Shown: positions 10,190-22,049 of the stretch, one piece after another | Layout of the letters: the number at the start of each line of letters is the position of its first letter | How positions within the stretch are numbered: the first letter of the stretch is position 1 | NCBI GenBank assembly: GCA_029532415.1 | Contig: JAQOTA010000006.1 | Coordinates: forward strand, 248,001-312,000 | Direction of reading: 5' to 3' | Source: Marasmius tenuissimus | Taxonomy: Eukaryota > Basidiomycota > Agaricomycetes > Agaricales > Marasmiaceae | Length of the DNA stretch: 64,000 nucleotides | The notes under the pieces: model-generated | What the model saw: the letters and a program-made list of their open reading frames with translations, nothing else | Databases searched by the model: none | What the model was told of the DNA's origin: nothing | Program-made: the position numbers and the translations under genes

Positions 10190-11720
10190 GGCTAGAAAAA
10201 ACCGCCCTTATGCTGTGACTCTGCTTACCAGACACATCAAATCTAGCTTCTTTACTAATCTGAGGTCCTCATAAGCCCTTCTCCTGCTTCAAGTAGCGAT
10301 CGGCTGTGTCGAGAATTGGAGGTCCGGGCTTGGGGAGTCGAGGTGGTGGTTGTGGTCAAAGCGCACATAGACGATAGGCGCCCGTGCCCAAATTCTCACC
10401 CAAACCACCACGAACTCTGAGTCGATGACTCGTCTATCCACGACATAGAACGACCTGGTCTTCATTGGGCTATAACGACTGCGAGAATGACGCAATACGA
10501 CCTTCCCTGATCGCCATCTCGCCTTCGCGTTCACCCAGCAAATACTCAACAGGTCACCTCTCCGTGCATCGACTCAGACAATACCCCGATATATATCTTC
10601 GACCTCAAACAATTCTCTTGCACGCCTCAACCCTACTTCTCGGAGATCCCGAGGACGAAATGCTCAACTCAGAGGTGTATTCGGACATTAGCTCAGAGAT
10701 GTCGGTACGGGTGTGGAGGTGGATACAGACCATTCTGATAGACATACTCTGTAGTCACCACCCGGCATCCCACTCTCTTCACCAACCCGCTCTTGCACAC
10801 TAAAAGGAAAAACGACGCATTACTTTGCGCAACGCAATTAGGCCTATGGTTTCAGACCGAGTTCAGATGGCCAGAAGAGGAGCCTCCCCTGCCTGACGCG
10901 AAGTCGTCCCTTCTTCATCTTCCCCTCCTTCGCTCGTTTCACTGCCGGAGGTTTTGTGACTTTCAGACGGGAAACGACCTGCTGAATCTCATCAAAACTC
11001 CTTGAGCCCAGCTCAGCGCGTCGGATCACGCTACGGTCTGTGCCGGTTTCAACTGTTGACGACGAGGAGACCAGGTGGTAGACGAGTAGAATGACCAACT
11101 CGGACTCGCCTACGCCCTGCAAGGTTGTCCTTGTTAAGCAAGAACTGGAAGCTGGTCAATGAAGTCTTGGAGATGAACTTGAAAGTGGAAGCGGAGGCTT
11201 AAGCAGAGTGTAGAGATAATATTATGGTCGAATTATGGTCGAAGAGCATTGAACGTTGAAGCTTAAAGCTTTGTCAGATTGGCGTGTTTTCTTACTGTTG
11301 TATAATTTGATCTCAACAGCTGATTCATGCGATTAGCTACCTTCTAGTTCACCAACTTCATCTCATCTCGCGTCCCTCCCTTCCGATCCCGTTCACCTCC
11401 CCTTGGTCCACCATAGTTACTACTATCTTCATTCCATCCTGCATCTCAACCAACGTCTGGTGTCTGCCGCTACCCATTCAGAGACGACAGTTTTGCATCC
11501 ATTATATGCGACGTATCGAACCAAATTTTCCCCCAAGGTCTACTGGTACCCAACCCCCATCGTTACGGGATGCCCTCGAAAATCAACGTTCCTGAGGTAC
11601 ATACTCAACACCGGACAAAAAAGAGACAAATTTGATTCTTCGTAACTGTTCATCCTAGTTACTAGACCCGCCGTCGCCAACACCCACGCCTTGCACGAAT
11701 ATTTGCAGGTTTTATCGTTT
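10190..11720 (+). pseudogene. B block, copy 1
   Basis: A plus-strand relic beginning with the inverted-arm element at 10341. The order of conserved phrases seen in B copies is partly visible: FDL-type string near 10600, LGDPEDEMLNSE near 10640, PCKVVLVKQE near 11112. The rest is interrupted by stops. Function unknown. Confidence 0.4.
10341..10413 (+). repeat. inverted-arm element, B type
   Basis: The arms are AGGTGGTGGTTGTGG and CCAAACCACCACGA around the core ATAGGCGCCCGTGCCCAAAT. It is one of the best-paired copies. Confidence 0.6.
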
Positions 11721-12000
11721 TCGGTATTCCGGAATCAGAGCCAGATTGGGGAGTGAGAAATTGGTCATCCGAATCGAGATCTCCACCGCTCGGAGCGAGT
11801 CGGAGCCACTCTCTACCCTCTTTTAAATTCTATGAATCTATGGGGAGCAGTATGTAGTAAATCATGGGCCATCTAGTACATTGTACTTGAATAGGAACGC
11901 CGTATGCTACGAGGCTGTATCGCTTACCATATAGCACCAAATGACCTCGTACACGTTCAGCCAGCCTTTTGAACCTTTGACAGATGTTTTTTCCCCGAGA
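11720..12000. other. spacer without recognisable gene
   Basis: AT-richer spacer between the B and C blocks. No frame, RNA gene or repeat boundary could be supported here. Confidence 0.3.
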
Positions 12001-13560
12001 GAAAAGCCGATCGTGGTTGTAAGTCCGTGGCGGTCCAAGCTGAGATCTGTGGGCTTGCGGCTGGGCCTTAAAGTTTAGCGCCCGTACGCGACTCTGACCG
12101 AAACCATCACCACACTTCTACAACGTCACGTTTCTTCAGGCTGCAAGACCTCCAGTATGTCGCTTGAGAATAGGTTGGCGCCGTTACCCAGCTATTAGGG
12201 GGAATCGGGAAGGAATTTCGAGGTTTTTAACGTCGTTGCGATTGGTCGCTGGTCTTTCATCTCTAGGCCATTCAGTTCGTCGGCCAACAGGAACGGTCGT
12301 ACATAGCTCAACGAAAGCCTCGATTGACGGAGCAAAGACGGGATCGCTTGACACGGTCACGAAACAAAGAGGACGGATAGTCCAAATCCTGTAAGGGAAT
12401 CCAATGGTATGTCTCCACTTTTTCTCTCTGTCGTTTTTCCTTCACCTTCGTTCGGTTTGTTTTTGACGTTCTACTAGCCCATGCTGACTCTTCTCTTAGT
12501 AGTTTTTGGAAGCCTACTTGAACTGGGAGCAATTGCCGTTTAATCATGGGCTGAAAGTCAAATCCCATCGGTGGACTGCAAAAGCGGCAATCCTTCACGC
12601 CCACACGGTGTTTCTCCTCGCCATCCACCTACTCTCGTGTTTTGGCACTTATGACCTTGCGTCCAAAACTCGTCCTTGTCGCCGAATTCAAAAAATCAGT
12701 TTCATTGTCTACGCTGCCACCTCGCTGCTGCGTCCGTAGACAGAACATGACACTTCACTCACCCTCCACTCGATTTCTGAATACCACACGAATGTCCCAG
12801 AAACGGCGGTGGTGCTGCCTATCGGTGCTGATACCGTCGTATCTCGTCCGTAGAAATAAATCGGCCCTCAGGCTCGATCTCGATACTTGGTGCAGAAGGT
12901 TGAAGAGTTGCTGGTGATAGATGCTGGTGATAGCAGGGTTCGATGGGCGGGCATCTTGACGGACTGGAACATGGGCAAGGGAAGGAAAGGATGGCGGATG
13001 GTCGCGACAGCTGGCAAGCTTGATGGGTTGATGCTCAATTGCCTGGTAGTATACGTTGGCTACTGCTCGAGATGGACGTTTCTCAGCTATGAGACCCGTA
13101 CTTCTCGTCGACTGCTTATCGCTAATGTGATGTTCACTCGACCCGTCGAGAGATTCGGATCCCAAACCACTCGACCCGAACGCAGTCCTCCAGTTCGGAT
13201 GTGGCTGTGGTTACTACTTGTGCGGGCGTGTCTTTGTTCGAACACCACAAGATAGATTTGTGGCCTTTTTGGACAGCTCGAGATCACTTGTTTGAAGCGA
13301 AAGCAGTCAGGGGCTGGTTGAGTAAACAACTTTCGACGGTTGTGACATCTCTCTAGGCGGCCGGAAGCGACTCGGAACGAAGAATGAAGGGCGTGAGATG
13401 GAGAGGGCGAGGAAACGACGAAGTTCATCGCGGCTGGTGTAGACTCATGCGGAGTACACGAGAGCACCGACTATCTGTCGGCACAGATCCCGAGCAGGGC
13501 CCTGAGAACGGGGTCTCGGAGGTGGGTGCTTCGATTGTTTATGTCGAGATTTGTGCTGAT
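12000..13560 (+). pseudogene. C block, copy 1
   Basis: This relic is paired with the copy at 41.76-42.8 kb; the first 800 bases are closely alike. Exon-like pieces: a splice-like GGTATGTCTCC at 12409, LEAYLNWEQLPFNHGLK at 12509, AAILHAHTVFL at 12587. Downstream, 13.1-13.56 kb matches the region before A copy 5 (56.1-56.5 kb). In-frame stops, for example before the 12.75 kb part, argue that it does not code. Confidence 0.45.
12010..12113 (+). repeat. inverted-arm element, C type
   Basis: The outer arms are ATCGTGGTTGTAAGTC and GACCGAAACCATCACCAC, with inner GCGGTCCAAGCTGAGATCTG and the core TTTAGCGCCCGTACGCGACT. It is the longest copy. Confidence 0.55.
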
Positions 13561-13670
13561 CTAATTCTAATGAAACAGAACACAATCGTGGGGTAGATAT
13601 CAATGCTGTCAAGTCCTACCTGAATACAAGCTCATGTTGTAAATGTCGGTTTGCCTGTTGATCCACTTCC
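13560..13670 (+). repeat. remnant of a family A 5' region
   Basis: ATCAATGCTGTCAAGTCCTA and AATGTCGGTTTGCCTG match the start of the conserved region that precedes every A gene, for example at 56.56 kb. Homology then stops, and no A exon follows. This marks the left breakpoint of the 13.67-17.87 kb island. Confidence 0.6.
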
Positions 13671-14069
13671 ATCATCATCAAATTCCGCGGCTTCAACCAC
13701 TTTACATAGACATCGCTCAATCGGAGTCAGTACTCACTACGCTCGTTACAAGAGCCAATTCATGACAGTCAGGACGAAAGTATTTCACGAGGTAGACAGT
13801 GGTTGATAGGTTGACAACAGGTTCATGATCAATTATCATATGATACGTTGGATCCGCAAAGTTTGGAACAACAAGTGAGTCGAGGCAAGGTCCAATCGAG
13901 CCAATATCAACGGAATTGCTTTGTGGAGGAGGGTATGGGTATGTGTTATAGGATTCTAGATATATAAATGATAATAAAGATGGCTAATCTATGTTTCGCA
14001 GGATATCTTGACCTTCGAAGCGAATGCGTACCAAACTAGCAGGCCACTGCCATAGGCTCCAGGTGCCCT
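13670..14069. other. left part of the unique island
   Basis: Sequence not seen elsewhere in the window, between the A-upstream remnant and the end of the carbonic anhydrase gene. AT-rich, with no coding signal; it probably includes the 3' flank of the anhydrase. Confidence 0.35.
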
Positions 14070-15086
14070 CTATTGTCTCTGCTGCGCCTCTGCATGGAGG
14101 TCACCAATCTGCGTCGCATATCAAGAGCATAATGCACTCACCGAGCTGCGCGAACACCAACTCGAGTAGATTCTCTCGACCTGGCGCATTCTGTGTATAC
14201 CGGGAGTTGAACTTCATGATCTTCTTCATCGCGTTGTAAGTCTTCACGTCCAAAGAGAAAGGTTCCTTCAATACGACAAAGTTGATTCCTTCTGTGCAAG
14301 GCGGAGTCGTCAAGGATCCGACGTAATGGAACTTGTCCTGGCACTCGAAAGCTGTAGCGATTTTCGATAGGTCGAGCGCGCCAGTGGGGGCAATCGATCC
14401 CGGCTTTTTAACGTCCTCGATGTTCTCGGTTACGGCAGTCAGGAAGTCGGCGGTGCTGCCGTCCTCGGAAAGCTGGAAGAAGATGGCAAGGACGACGAAG
14501 GAGCCATCTGAGGACGGCGACAACTATCAGCTCATGACTGCGGTCAATGCAATAAGCCCCAACTAGACTTACCAGCGGATTCATGAACCTGAGTGATACG
14601 GAGCTCGATCAGCGAGGTGAGCGTTATTGGCACGAAGGTAGTAGTACTCACCATATGCATTTCCATTGGGTAGTGCTCGCCATTGAGGTGGTGTTCACTC
14701 GGCGTATGGAAGTGAAATTGTCGAAGGTCAAACCGGGTGTTATTGAAGATCGTCGTTCCCGTCACGTTGGTGACTTCTAATGTGCTCCCCAGGTTCTCGA
14801 ATACAGCTTCGCGGACCCAAGGAATTGAGACGTTGACAGGCGGGGAGCCAGCGACAGACCCGTTCAAGTTGATCGGCGACTGGTCGTGACCTAAACCGCA
14901 AGCAGTGTTGTTCTCGTTCATAAAACTCCACAAGAGAGGTCCAGCTTCTTCTTCGTATCCAAAGGTAGCGACTTTAACCTGTCCATTGTTGACCTCTCGA
15001 CGCAGAAGGGATGTGCCGTGAAGACAGCTACCCTGTGCGCTGAGAAATTGGGTCGCGGCAAGGAGGAGAAGCGATAACTGAAGCAT
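14070..15086 (-). CDS. secreted alpha-carbonic anhydrase (278 aa)
   Basis: A zinc enzyme that interconverts CO2 and bicarbonate, probably outside the cell. Four exons join in frame (15086-14652, 14588-14573, 14507-14142, 14089-14070; 837 nt), including a 16-nt micro-exon VHESA. There is a signal peptide at 1-18 (MLQLSLLLLAATQFLSAQG). DQSPINL is the family's N-terminal signature. The zinc ligands are visible as H125 and H127 in QFHFHTPSEHH and H144 in MEMHMVH. The substrate-pocket Thr is in GSLTTPPCTE. Several N-glycosylation sequons (NGS, NVS, NVT, NNT) fit secretion. The length is usual for fungal alpha-class enzymes. It is the only clearly intact single-copy gene inside the array, apart from the A genes, and lies next to a mannosidase fragment. 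Confidence 0.93.
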
Positions 15087-15141
15087 TGTCCTGGTGAGTG
15101 CTGGTGAAATGAACCGGTGACAATGTCATGTTAGTTTCCGC

Positions 15142-15151
15142 GTTTATATAC
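15142..15151 (-). promoter_or_regulatory. TATA box of the carbonic anhydrase gene
   Basis: On the minus strand GTATATAAAC lies about 57-65 bases upstream of the ATG at 15086, a good core-promoter placement. Confidence 0.55.
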
Positions 15152-15199
15152 GGACAGGGCCTGGCGGGATTCCAGAGATGGATGAGCGCCAATGAAATT

Positions 15200-16070
15200 C
15201 AGCAGAAATAGATTGGGGCGGAATTTGCAAAGTCGCCCCGTCGTCCCGTAACCGATCGAGCCCTGTAAAGAGATAAGAGGTAAACGCAGCCCTGAATCCC
15301 GACCCTCATCGTCGGAGGTTGAAGTTCGTAACTACTAGTCCGGAACCTTGAAGGACGCGTCCTTCCCTCCAGAGGAGCCCGATGCCCCCAAAACGCGTCG
15401 CAAAACCATCTGTTCATTAGGGCGTCTACTAGTAGTCTAGACCCTTGGTCGGTGCAAAGCCCAAGTGTTTGGATACACAATCCTGTATCATCTTGCGGAT
15501 GTTTCGTCTGCCAAGGCTCGAGCTCAAGCTCAAGGCCCAAGGCGGGGTCGTAGTGAAGGCAGTAAGAAATGAGTTACGGATGAGAATAAAAGGGTAGTCG
15601 GTGCGATGGATAATCGTTTTGTGAATAAGCGATTGCTCATGATCATAGCCCCACGCCAGGCTGTTGACTTTTTCAAATCTCTGCCAAGATAGGTCGGAGT
15701 GCTATAGAGTGCTATGCGCACATTTTATGCGGCTTGTACAACTGGTGCAGGCTTGTGTTAGGGCTTATGTTGGGAGGATATTTTAGACGGACAATAAGAC
15801 CGAACTACCGCAGGCACATATCGGATGCTAAGCGCTCTTGAGCGCTTCACTAGTATCCTAGTTATTCACCAGACATCACCGAAAAAGGACGATCGAGTCA
15901 GCCTCCAGGCTGTGGCAACGTTGAACGATCGACAGAGACGCGAGGTGCGGGCTTCAGAAAATTCCAAGTGGCTGAGTACACGAAGAGAACGTCCAAGACA
16001 GATAGTTCGTAGAAGTTCCAGAATCAAATTTTATGTCGAATACAACCACAGTGATCCATGGTCCATACCC
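15200..16070. other. intergenic DNA, no gene seen
   Basis: This separates the anhydrase promoter from the end of the mannosidase relic. I see no supported gene, array homology or RNA in it. Confidence 0.35.
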
Positions 16071-16077
16071 ATACAAT

Positions 16078-17860
16078 TTACAAAGTGCCGCTCGTAAGCT
16101 GGGCACTATCAACGTCAACCCAGCTGCTCCGTTTACCATCACATAACGTTGAGAGAACCCGCTGATACACCTCAACAAAAAGCACCCACTCTCCACCCTT
16201 CACAAACCTCGAACTCTTCAACACGATCTTCACCGTCTTCACCTCAAACCCATGGAAACCAAATTTCACCCCCAGAATAACCTTCTCGTCCGTCTCCACC
16301 AAACCAAGTTTATTCTCCTCGTCTTCCATCAAATTGGCCAAATATACCTTATCAATATCCTCCGCGTGACCAAGTTTCAAAAGCGCTTGCGCGCGACCTC
16401 CGTATGCCTCGTACAATCGAAGTACCACCGAGACAGTCGGCTTGGAGCTAGAGTCCTCCGAATCCTCGTAGGTGTCGTACTCCCCACGTTTGATTGTCTC
16501 TACAAAGACGTTCGGCGCACCGTCGACCTGCAAGCGACCGATCTTGACATTGAAGACAAGTCACGATGCCTAGAGAGGTACCGATCTGAGGGAGCAAAGA
16601 ATTGCAAAATGTGAGCACAAACGCGCGGAAGGGCGGGTAACACTTGCATTGATTTCTAATGTTGAACTGTACCCCAGCCACAGCCTACAGGGACATCGGA
16701 TTGGAGGAATTGACCCAAATGAGGCATTACAGCCCAAGAGAACACATGCTTTCCTACACGATTGCAAATTCAGGAAGGTACAATCGGCGGCGAAGAAATG
16801 AGTCCGCAGCTTGGTCTTGGTCAGCATCGGGAGTTGTGGCGGCTCTCAACAAGGGGATACGAAGGGCATTGCCACGGCACGAGAACCCGTACTTGGAGTC
16901 GGAGAGTATAGCCACACCGTACCCGTACTCACTCAGGTCCGCATACTAAACACACACACAAACCAACGAGTGGCGGCGATTCAAAAGACACGGAGACCAA
17001 CCTTGTGCCCACAGACTTCGAACTACGGGCTACTACGGGGTGGATTTCAGAAACAACATACCACGTGACAGAGGGTCCTCAATACATACCTTAGCCATAT
17101 CTTAAGTCGTATTTTTATGTGTCGGACGCTGAACCCATCCAAACTGCGTTTCGTATGTTGCATTGTCGCTATGAATGTTCAACGGGACCTCGACTCAGAC
17201 TGGTAACGAGACGTCAACCGAGGACATCGAACGGCAAGAAAACTCGCTTACACTTCAAGAATTCATGTCGTTGATGCCACAACAGCGTCGAACCTGAATA
17301 AAGTGCGAGAAGTGGGGTTGACCGTAGCTGTATCCCGCCGCGAAGGTAAGCTCAGTGCTCACAAGACAAAAACTCGGTAGATCTATAACACTCACCAGTA
17401 ACAGCATCCAGCGAGATCTAAGCCAACGACATCCAAGTCAGTTCCTGATCACAAAAAAAGGGACGCAAGGTAGGAAAGGGAAGATCCACTCACCATCACA
17501 GTAATCGCACTCTTGCCATACTTCAACTGCGCCTTCACAGCAGCCCTTAACGGCCCATGCGCAACAACCGTAATCTCCTCAAACCTCAACTCCTTCACCG
17601 TTCCCAAATGATGAATCTCAACATCTCAAGCACACCAATAGTTCGGATGATCCTCAAATATCACCGACCCCCCAGTAGACCCCTCCGGAATGAGCTCCCG
17701 ACTTAACTGAACGTCAATCAAGCTGGTGATTCGACCTCCAGAGAGCGTCATCTGGACACTCGAGTTCCGGAGAACGAAATGATCGGAACCGTTGGTGAAG
17801 ACGGAAGCGTGGAGGCCACCGATGTTGTTGTGCACCGAAGCGCAGGGCAGGAATGATGTT
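16078..17860 (-). pseudogene. GH38 alpha-mannosidase, 5'-truncated and broken
   Basis: This matches the C-terminal half of fungal vacuolar/cytosolic class II alpha-mannosidases (GH38, Ams1-like). Minus-strand pieces in order: RNSSVQMTLSGGRITSLID, RELIPEGSTGGSVIFEDHPN (17.65 kb), [49 protein letters not shown] (about 17.13 kb), FEVCGHK, YADLSEYGYGVAILSDSKYG, FSWAVMPHLGQFLQSD, then VVLRLYEAYGGRAQALLKLG and FHGFEVKTVKIVL. Two in-frame stops replace tryptophans of the family: TGA at 17628-17626 (expected WD before VEIHHL) and TAA at 17104-17102 (expected TTWDMAK). The whole catalytic N-terminal half is missing, ending near 17.84 kb next to an array breakpoint at about 17.87 kb. Introns are still recognisable, so it decayed in place from genomic DNA, not from a processed copy. 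Confidence 0.85.
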
Positions 17861-17872
17861 CATTGTGATTGT

Positions 17873-19700
17873 GGGCGTATGTGTGTAGATGAAGTCATGA
17901 GCTCAGCCGACAGGCTTCATGACGAGTCGGCTGTAACGTTGACAAAACCGAGGGTACAGAGAAGCTGAGAGCAGTGGTGATGAAGGACGCACTGCTTCCG
18001 ATTCAGGTGTCAATTTTCCCTCTGGAAAGAGCTGGAGGTTCATGGTGGTCGGTTGCGGTCAAGGGGTATGGAGATGATAGGCGCCCGTGCCCAAACTCTC
18101 ACCGACACCACCATGACCTCTATTCGTGTCTCATCTTTCCACTATTCTACAACGACTCTGGCTCCAACCGAGTTCCAACTGCGGCCATGATCATGACCTC
18201 GTCCTAATCGACGTCTCTCCCTTCCCGTTCACTAGCGAATTCGTTGAATGATCCTTTGGTATATTGCGACAAGGCGATACCTGCAATTTCCTCGACCTCG
18301 GACAATTCTCCGAGAAGGAAACACTCAACTCAGGTGTTTTATGACATCGTCTCGTGATCCTGAAGGGGCCTATACATCAAAGGGCATCTCACTTCCTCCC
18401 CCAACTCCCTCCGAGGTACTCGCCTACGCATTTTTTGATTTTGTCCGATCGACCTAACCAGGATGAATGGCGTAGTATTCCGGACAATTCATAGGCCTAC
18501 AAGCCAAACCACAGCTATAGATTGAACTCAGGTGGCCGAAAGAGGTGCCTCTCACAATCAACGACACAATCTTGTCGAGTCCATTTCCCATTCCTTTCCC
18601 CTTCTCCGCCCATATCGCCGCTGGCTGGGGTTTCGCGACTCTAAACATGGCTCGAACTTTGAACTCCTCCTCGGCTGAATTCGACGCCTTTGGCTACACC
18701 ATGGTCTACGCCCACTGCAACTACTTACCGGCGAGAGGAACCTGCGGCGGACAAGCAGGGTATCGATTTCGATACGGCTATGCCCTGCAAACTCGTCCTT
18801 GTCAAGCAAGGATCAGGACCACGAAACCTTAGAGGCGGAGGTGGAAGCGGAAGTGGAGGATCGAGCAGAACGTTGCAAAAAATTAGTTGCTCGATGAATG
18901 CGCCTGTCACTTCGGTACGTTTTTCTCCTGTTATATAACCTGGTTTCAGCGGCTGATAGTATGTTCAGCTACCTTCTAGTTCCCGTTCACGTTTCCCCAG
19001 TCCATCGCGATTGCGACCATCTTACATCCTTCATCCTGGCCAGCCTCCAGTTTGACATTTGTCTCGTACACTGGCTCTCTCGGTTAGACTCGACCCTAGC
19101 CAACTAGCGTCACATCCGCCGCGTAGATGCTGAATACGAACCTGAAGATCCACGTTCTGCGCATACAGGATATAATGAACTTGTCCTCCATCGTCATAGG
19201 ATGCTCCCTCCAACACCATTACCACCTTGTGGTTCTCGAAAATCAACGCTCTCGGGGTACATACCGCCAAGCAAAGAAGTGTCCAATTTGATCCCTCCGA
19301 GTCAGTATTGGTTCCGGTTTTGCAACGCGCCGTCACCAACTCCCATACGGATGCCGACGCTCTCGACTTTGAGCACGAATACTTGCAGGTGCCTTTCATC
19401 GTTATCGTTTCAGTACTCCAGGAGCCGGTTCTCGAGGTCTTTGTTACATGGAGAGAGTCGAGGTCACAACAGTCGATGAGGAGAAATGGGCCGGGGCCGC
19501 TTCGATTGCAACTTGGGAATCGGTATTTGGTGCCTCCAACATCGACATCGAGCCGATGTTATCCACTACCGCGAGTGATTTGGAGAAATCGCGACCCTCG
19601 ACAGAGCTTCTCGCTCCTTTCTCCTTGTCGAATTCGGTGTTTTCATTCTTTCATGCGCAATCTTTACTCGACACTACGAGGATTCCTTTGCGTACTTGAA
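17873..19700 (+). pseudogene. B block, copy 2
   Basis: Starts at the right breakpoint of the island; the first 240 bases match 29.59-29.86 kb (GATGAAGTCATGAGCTC onward). After the inverted-arm element come the conserved B phrases: a CDLGQFSEKETLNSG-like string near 18.3 kb, AEFDAFGYTMVYAHCN (18.67 kb), PCKLVLVKQG (18.78 kb), a poly-Gly/Ser string, and SHTDADALDFEHEYLQ followed by a splice-like GTGCC (19.39 kb). Individual exons look sound but join only through stops and frame changes. Function unknown. Confidence 0.45.
18041..18115 (+). repeat. inverted-arm element, B type
   Basis: The terminal 9 bases pair perfectly (CATGGTGGT with ACCACCATG) around the core ATAGGCGCCCGTGCCCAAAC. Confidence 0.6.
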
Positions 19701-19979
19701 ATATGAACGTTGAGCTGTGGCCATCTCCTCCTGGCAGCAGGGATTCGAACACAGAGCACCTGAAGCTTGGGGGATGGGTATTGGGGACCTACATGGGGAG
19801 GAGGGACTTCATACCTCTACGCTTCTTACCCGATTTTACGACCTATATGTAAACGATGGATTATCTACACAGTACATCGTATTTGAGCAGCAAAGTTGTA
19901 TTTCACGAGCCTATATAGCTTGCTAAATGACACGAAGCAACGAGTATACACTAAATCAGCCTTTTCACCCTTCGATAGA

Positions 19980-21770
19980 CGTGTATCTCGCGAGATGAAC
20001 CGTGAAGGCCAATCACAGCGGTGGGCGCGTGACGGTCCAAGCTCAGATCTGTGACCTTAGCGCCCATACTCGACTTGAACCAAAACCACCATTTTCATCT
20101 GGTTCTGCTTTCCCAGTCCTCCCACTCCACATACTGCTCTGGCATAGTATAGCTTGGGCTGGTGCCGTGATATAACGACTCGTGAACAGCACTTTTCTCG
20201 GCCTGTCCTTCGTTCTGATATTCAACCTTCTCGCTAGTAGGAACAGAATTCACCTCCTAGAAAACCTCGTACCGCCTGCCGCTGGGAACAATTTGATCTC
20301 AAAGTGTGTTTTTCTCTTCGTTTTGTGCGCGAACATTCCAGTTGACTATCCTTTTCGCTTGTCTTATAGGCTTGAGCCTCCCATCCCATCTGTGTACCTT
20401 CCCAGCAGAGACGACCACTTGCACGTTCAGCCCGAGAGCACGTACCAGAAAAACCTTCCAACCGAACACACCAATTTCTCATGACAGAGAACCATTGATC
20501 CAGTTGTGGTATGTTTCGTTCTCGTTCTCTCTTTTCTCCCCCTCGTTATCGGCATTGACTCTTTTTACTTTCGCACGTTGTTTGACTTTCCTTGCTGGCA
20601 TAGGCTCAATTTTTACTCCACCCGTAGGATGCGTTTGGATCAGTTGCAATCATCCATTTCCGACGGACGATCGACTCGAATACTATCACGAGTGGACTTT
20701 GCACGCCGGGCCACCTCATCGTTCACACACACAGTGGGTCTACTCGCGTTTTGCTGGCCATCGAGGCTCGGCATTTTGTGTCATTGAAATGCAGTGTGAG
20801 TAATCTCGGGTCCCCATGCGTGCCATTTGAAATCTGACCAGTTCCGTTCGCAGTAGTTTCTGCATGATGGAAGATACCGCCAATCCTGCCCGCAGTTGAA
20901 CAATCCGCCGACACCCTTATCCTCGTTTTCACCGGAACCACCTTTCGTTACCCAACCACACTGTTGCCACGTTGGCCAGAGATATAGCCCTCCGCCGGGT
21001 TTTTACAGTCGTGTCTTGACTGTTGGAAAACCGACCTCGGCCTTGATACCCAGAGACTAGGGCAGGGTTGAGTAGTTTTGAGCATAGCGGGACAAGGACA
21101 GGTCACAGGATACGGGGTTGGGCTTCGTGACGGATAGAGACCTCGATTTCAAGCCTACTCCTTACCATTCGAGAAGGTCATGGCGTCGTTTCTGCACAGA
21201 AAAACGCAAATTTCTCGCCGGCTACCTACCATTCCTACTCGCGACAATACATCCTCCGGTGTCCACCAACCTTCCAATATCTGTGGTGAATACCACTCGA
21301 ACGTAGCCTGTCGGTTTTGGATATCATTGACAGTTCTACCATGTAGGTGCGGCTCTCTTCGGACGCCATGGAATTGATTTTTGAACTTTACCAACAGGTC
21401 GAGACCGCTCTCCTGTATCATGATAACTCGGAGTGAAGCAACGAGGTATTGACTAGATACAGATAGCGACAGTCGGAATATCGGCAAAGGACGAGGGATG
21501 TGAGATGGATGTCAATTAGGGTGGGGAATCGACGAAGCTTCTTCCATCGCGGCTGGTGAGGACTCGCGTAGAGCGGATGGCAGTAGTGCTCGAATCCTGA
21601 GTGTCATGGAGTATATGATTAGGACGGGGCCTTAGAGGTGAGTGCCTGTACTCAATCATGTCAAGAACTTCGCTGATTGAACCTTGATAGAGTGATTGGA
21701 CAAGACATGATGGTAGGGTATATATGGATAATACCATGTCACTATCGATTGACCTGAATACAAACTTTAT
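19980..21770 (+). pseudogene. C block, copy 2 plus A-upstream segment
   Basis: Closely paired with 44.5-46.4 kb. Exon-like phrases: YYHEWTLHAGPPHRSHTQ (20.68 kb), SRFAGHRGSAFCVIEMQ followed by a splice-like GTGAGT (20.8 kb), TTFRYPTTLLPRWPEI then a stop (20.95 kb). The 45.5 kb copy reads on through the equivalent site because of a one-base difference. From 21.16 kb on the segment precedes the A promoter and holds no kept frame. Confidence 0.45.
20018..20091 (+). repeat. inverted-arm element, C type
   Basis: The arms are GCGGTGGGCGCG and AACCAAAACCACCATT, with the core TTAGCGCCCATACTCGACT. Confidence 0.5.
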
Positions 21771-21774
21771 GGCA

Positions 21775-22049
21775 TCGATGTCGGTTTGCCCGTCCCAGAG
21801 CGTCTCAGAAGGACCACGGGGTCACTTATGCTGTAGACCTCAAATGATTATTCCCATGTTGATATATCTGTGAATAGCGCTCATAGGTCATACGGACGTG
21901 ATACGAGCTCGTGTGGGACATGAGGCAACTGCGAATTTTTCACTTAAGATGGACTGTCCTTGAGTTTGACACCCCCCACCATCACCTCCATCACCTCGCA
22001 CCTTCCCTCATTCCTTTCCTCCCCCAACTTGTCTTCCTGTCATAAGAAT
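21775..22049 (+). promoter_or_regulatory. conserved 5' region of family A, copy 2
   Basis: The same block order as before copy 1, ending in a GTTTGACACCCCCCACC/ATCACC pyrimidine-rich leader shared with copies 4 and 5. Confidence 0.5.

Noticed and set aside
13087..13467. Minus-strand 126-codon frame in the C block
   Set aside because: Not open in the homologous 56.1-56.5 kb segment; the conserved reading, if any, is on the plus strand.
16078..17860. RIP-like mutation as the cause of the two tryptophan-to-stop changes
   Set aside because: Two sites are too few, their context is CC and not the CpA preferred by RIP, and the duplicated blocks show no obvious excess of TpA by eye.
19730..19830. 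Possible minus-strand tRNA, because GTTCGAATCC (a perfect B box) occurs at about 19.74 kb
   Set aside because: The T-stem does not pair, no A box or anticodon arm lies at the right distance, and the sequence falls in a decayed B block.
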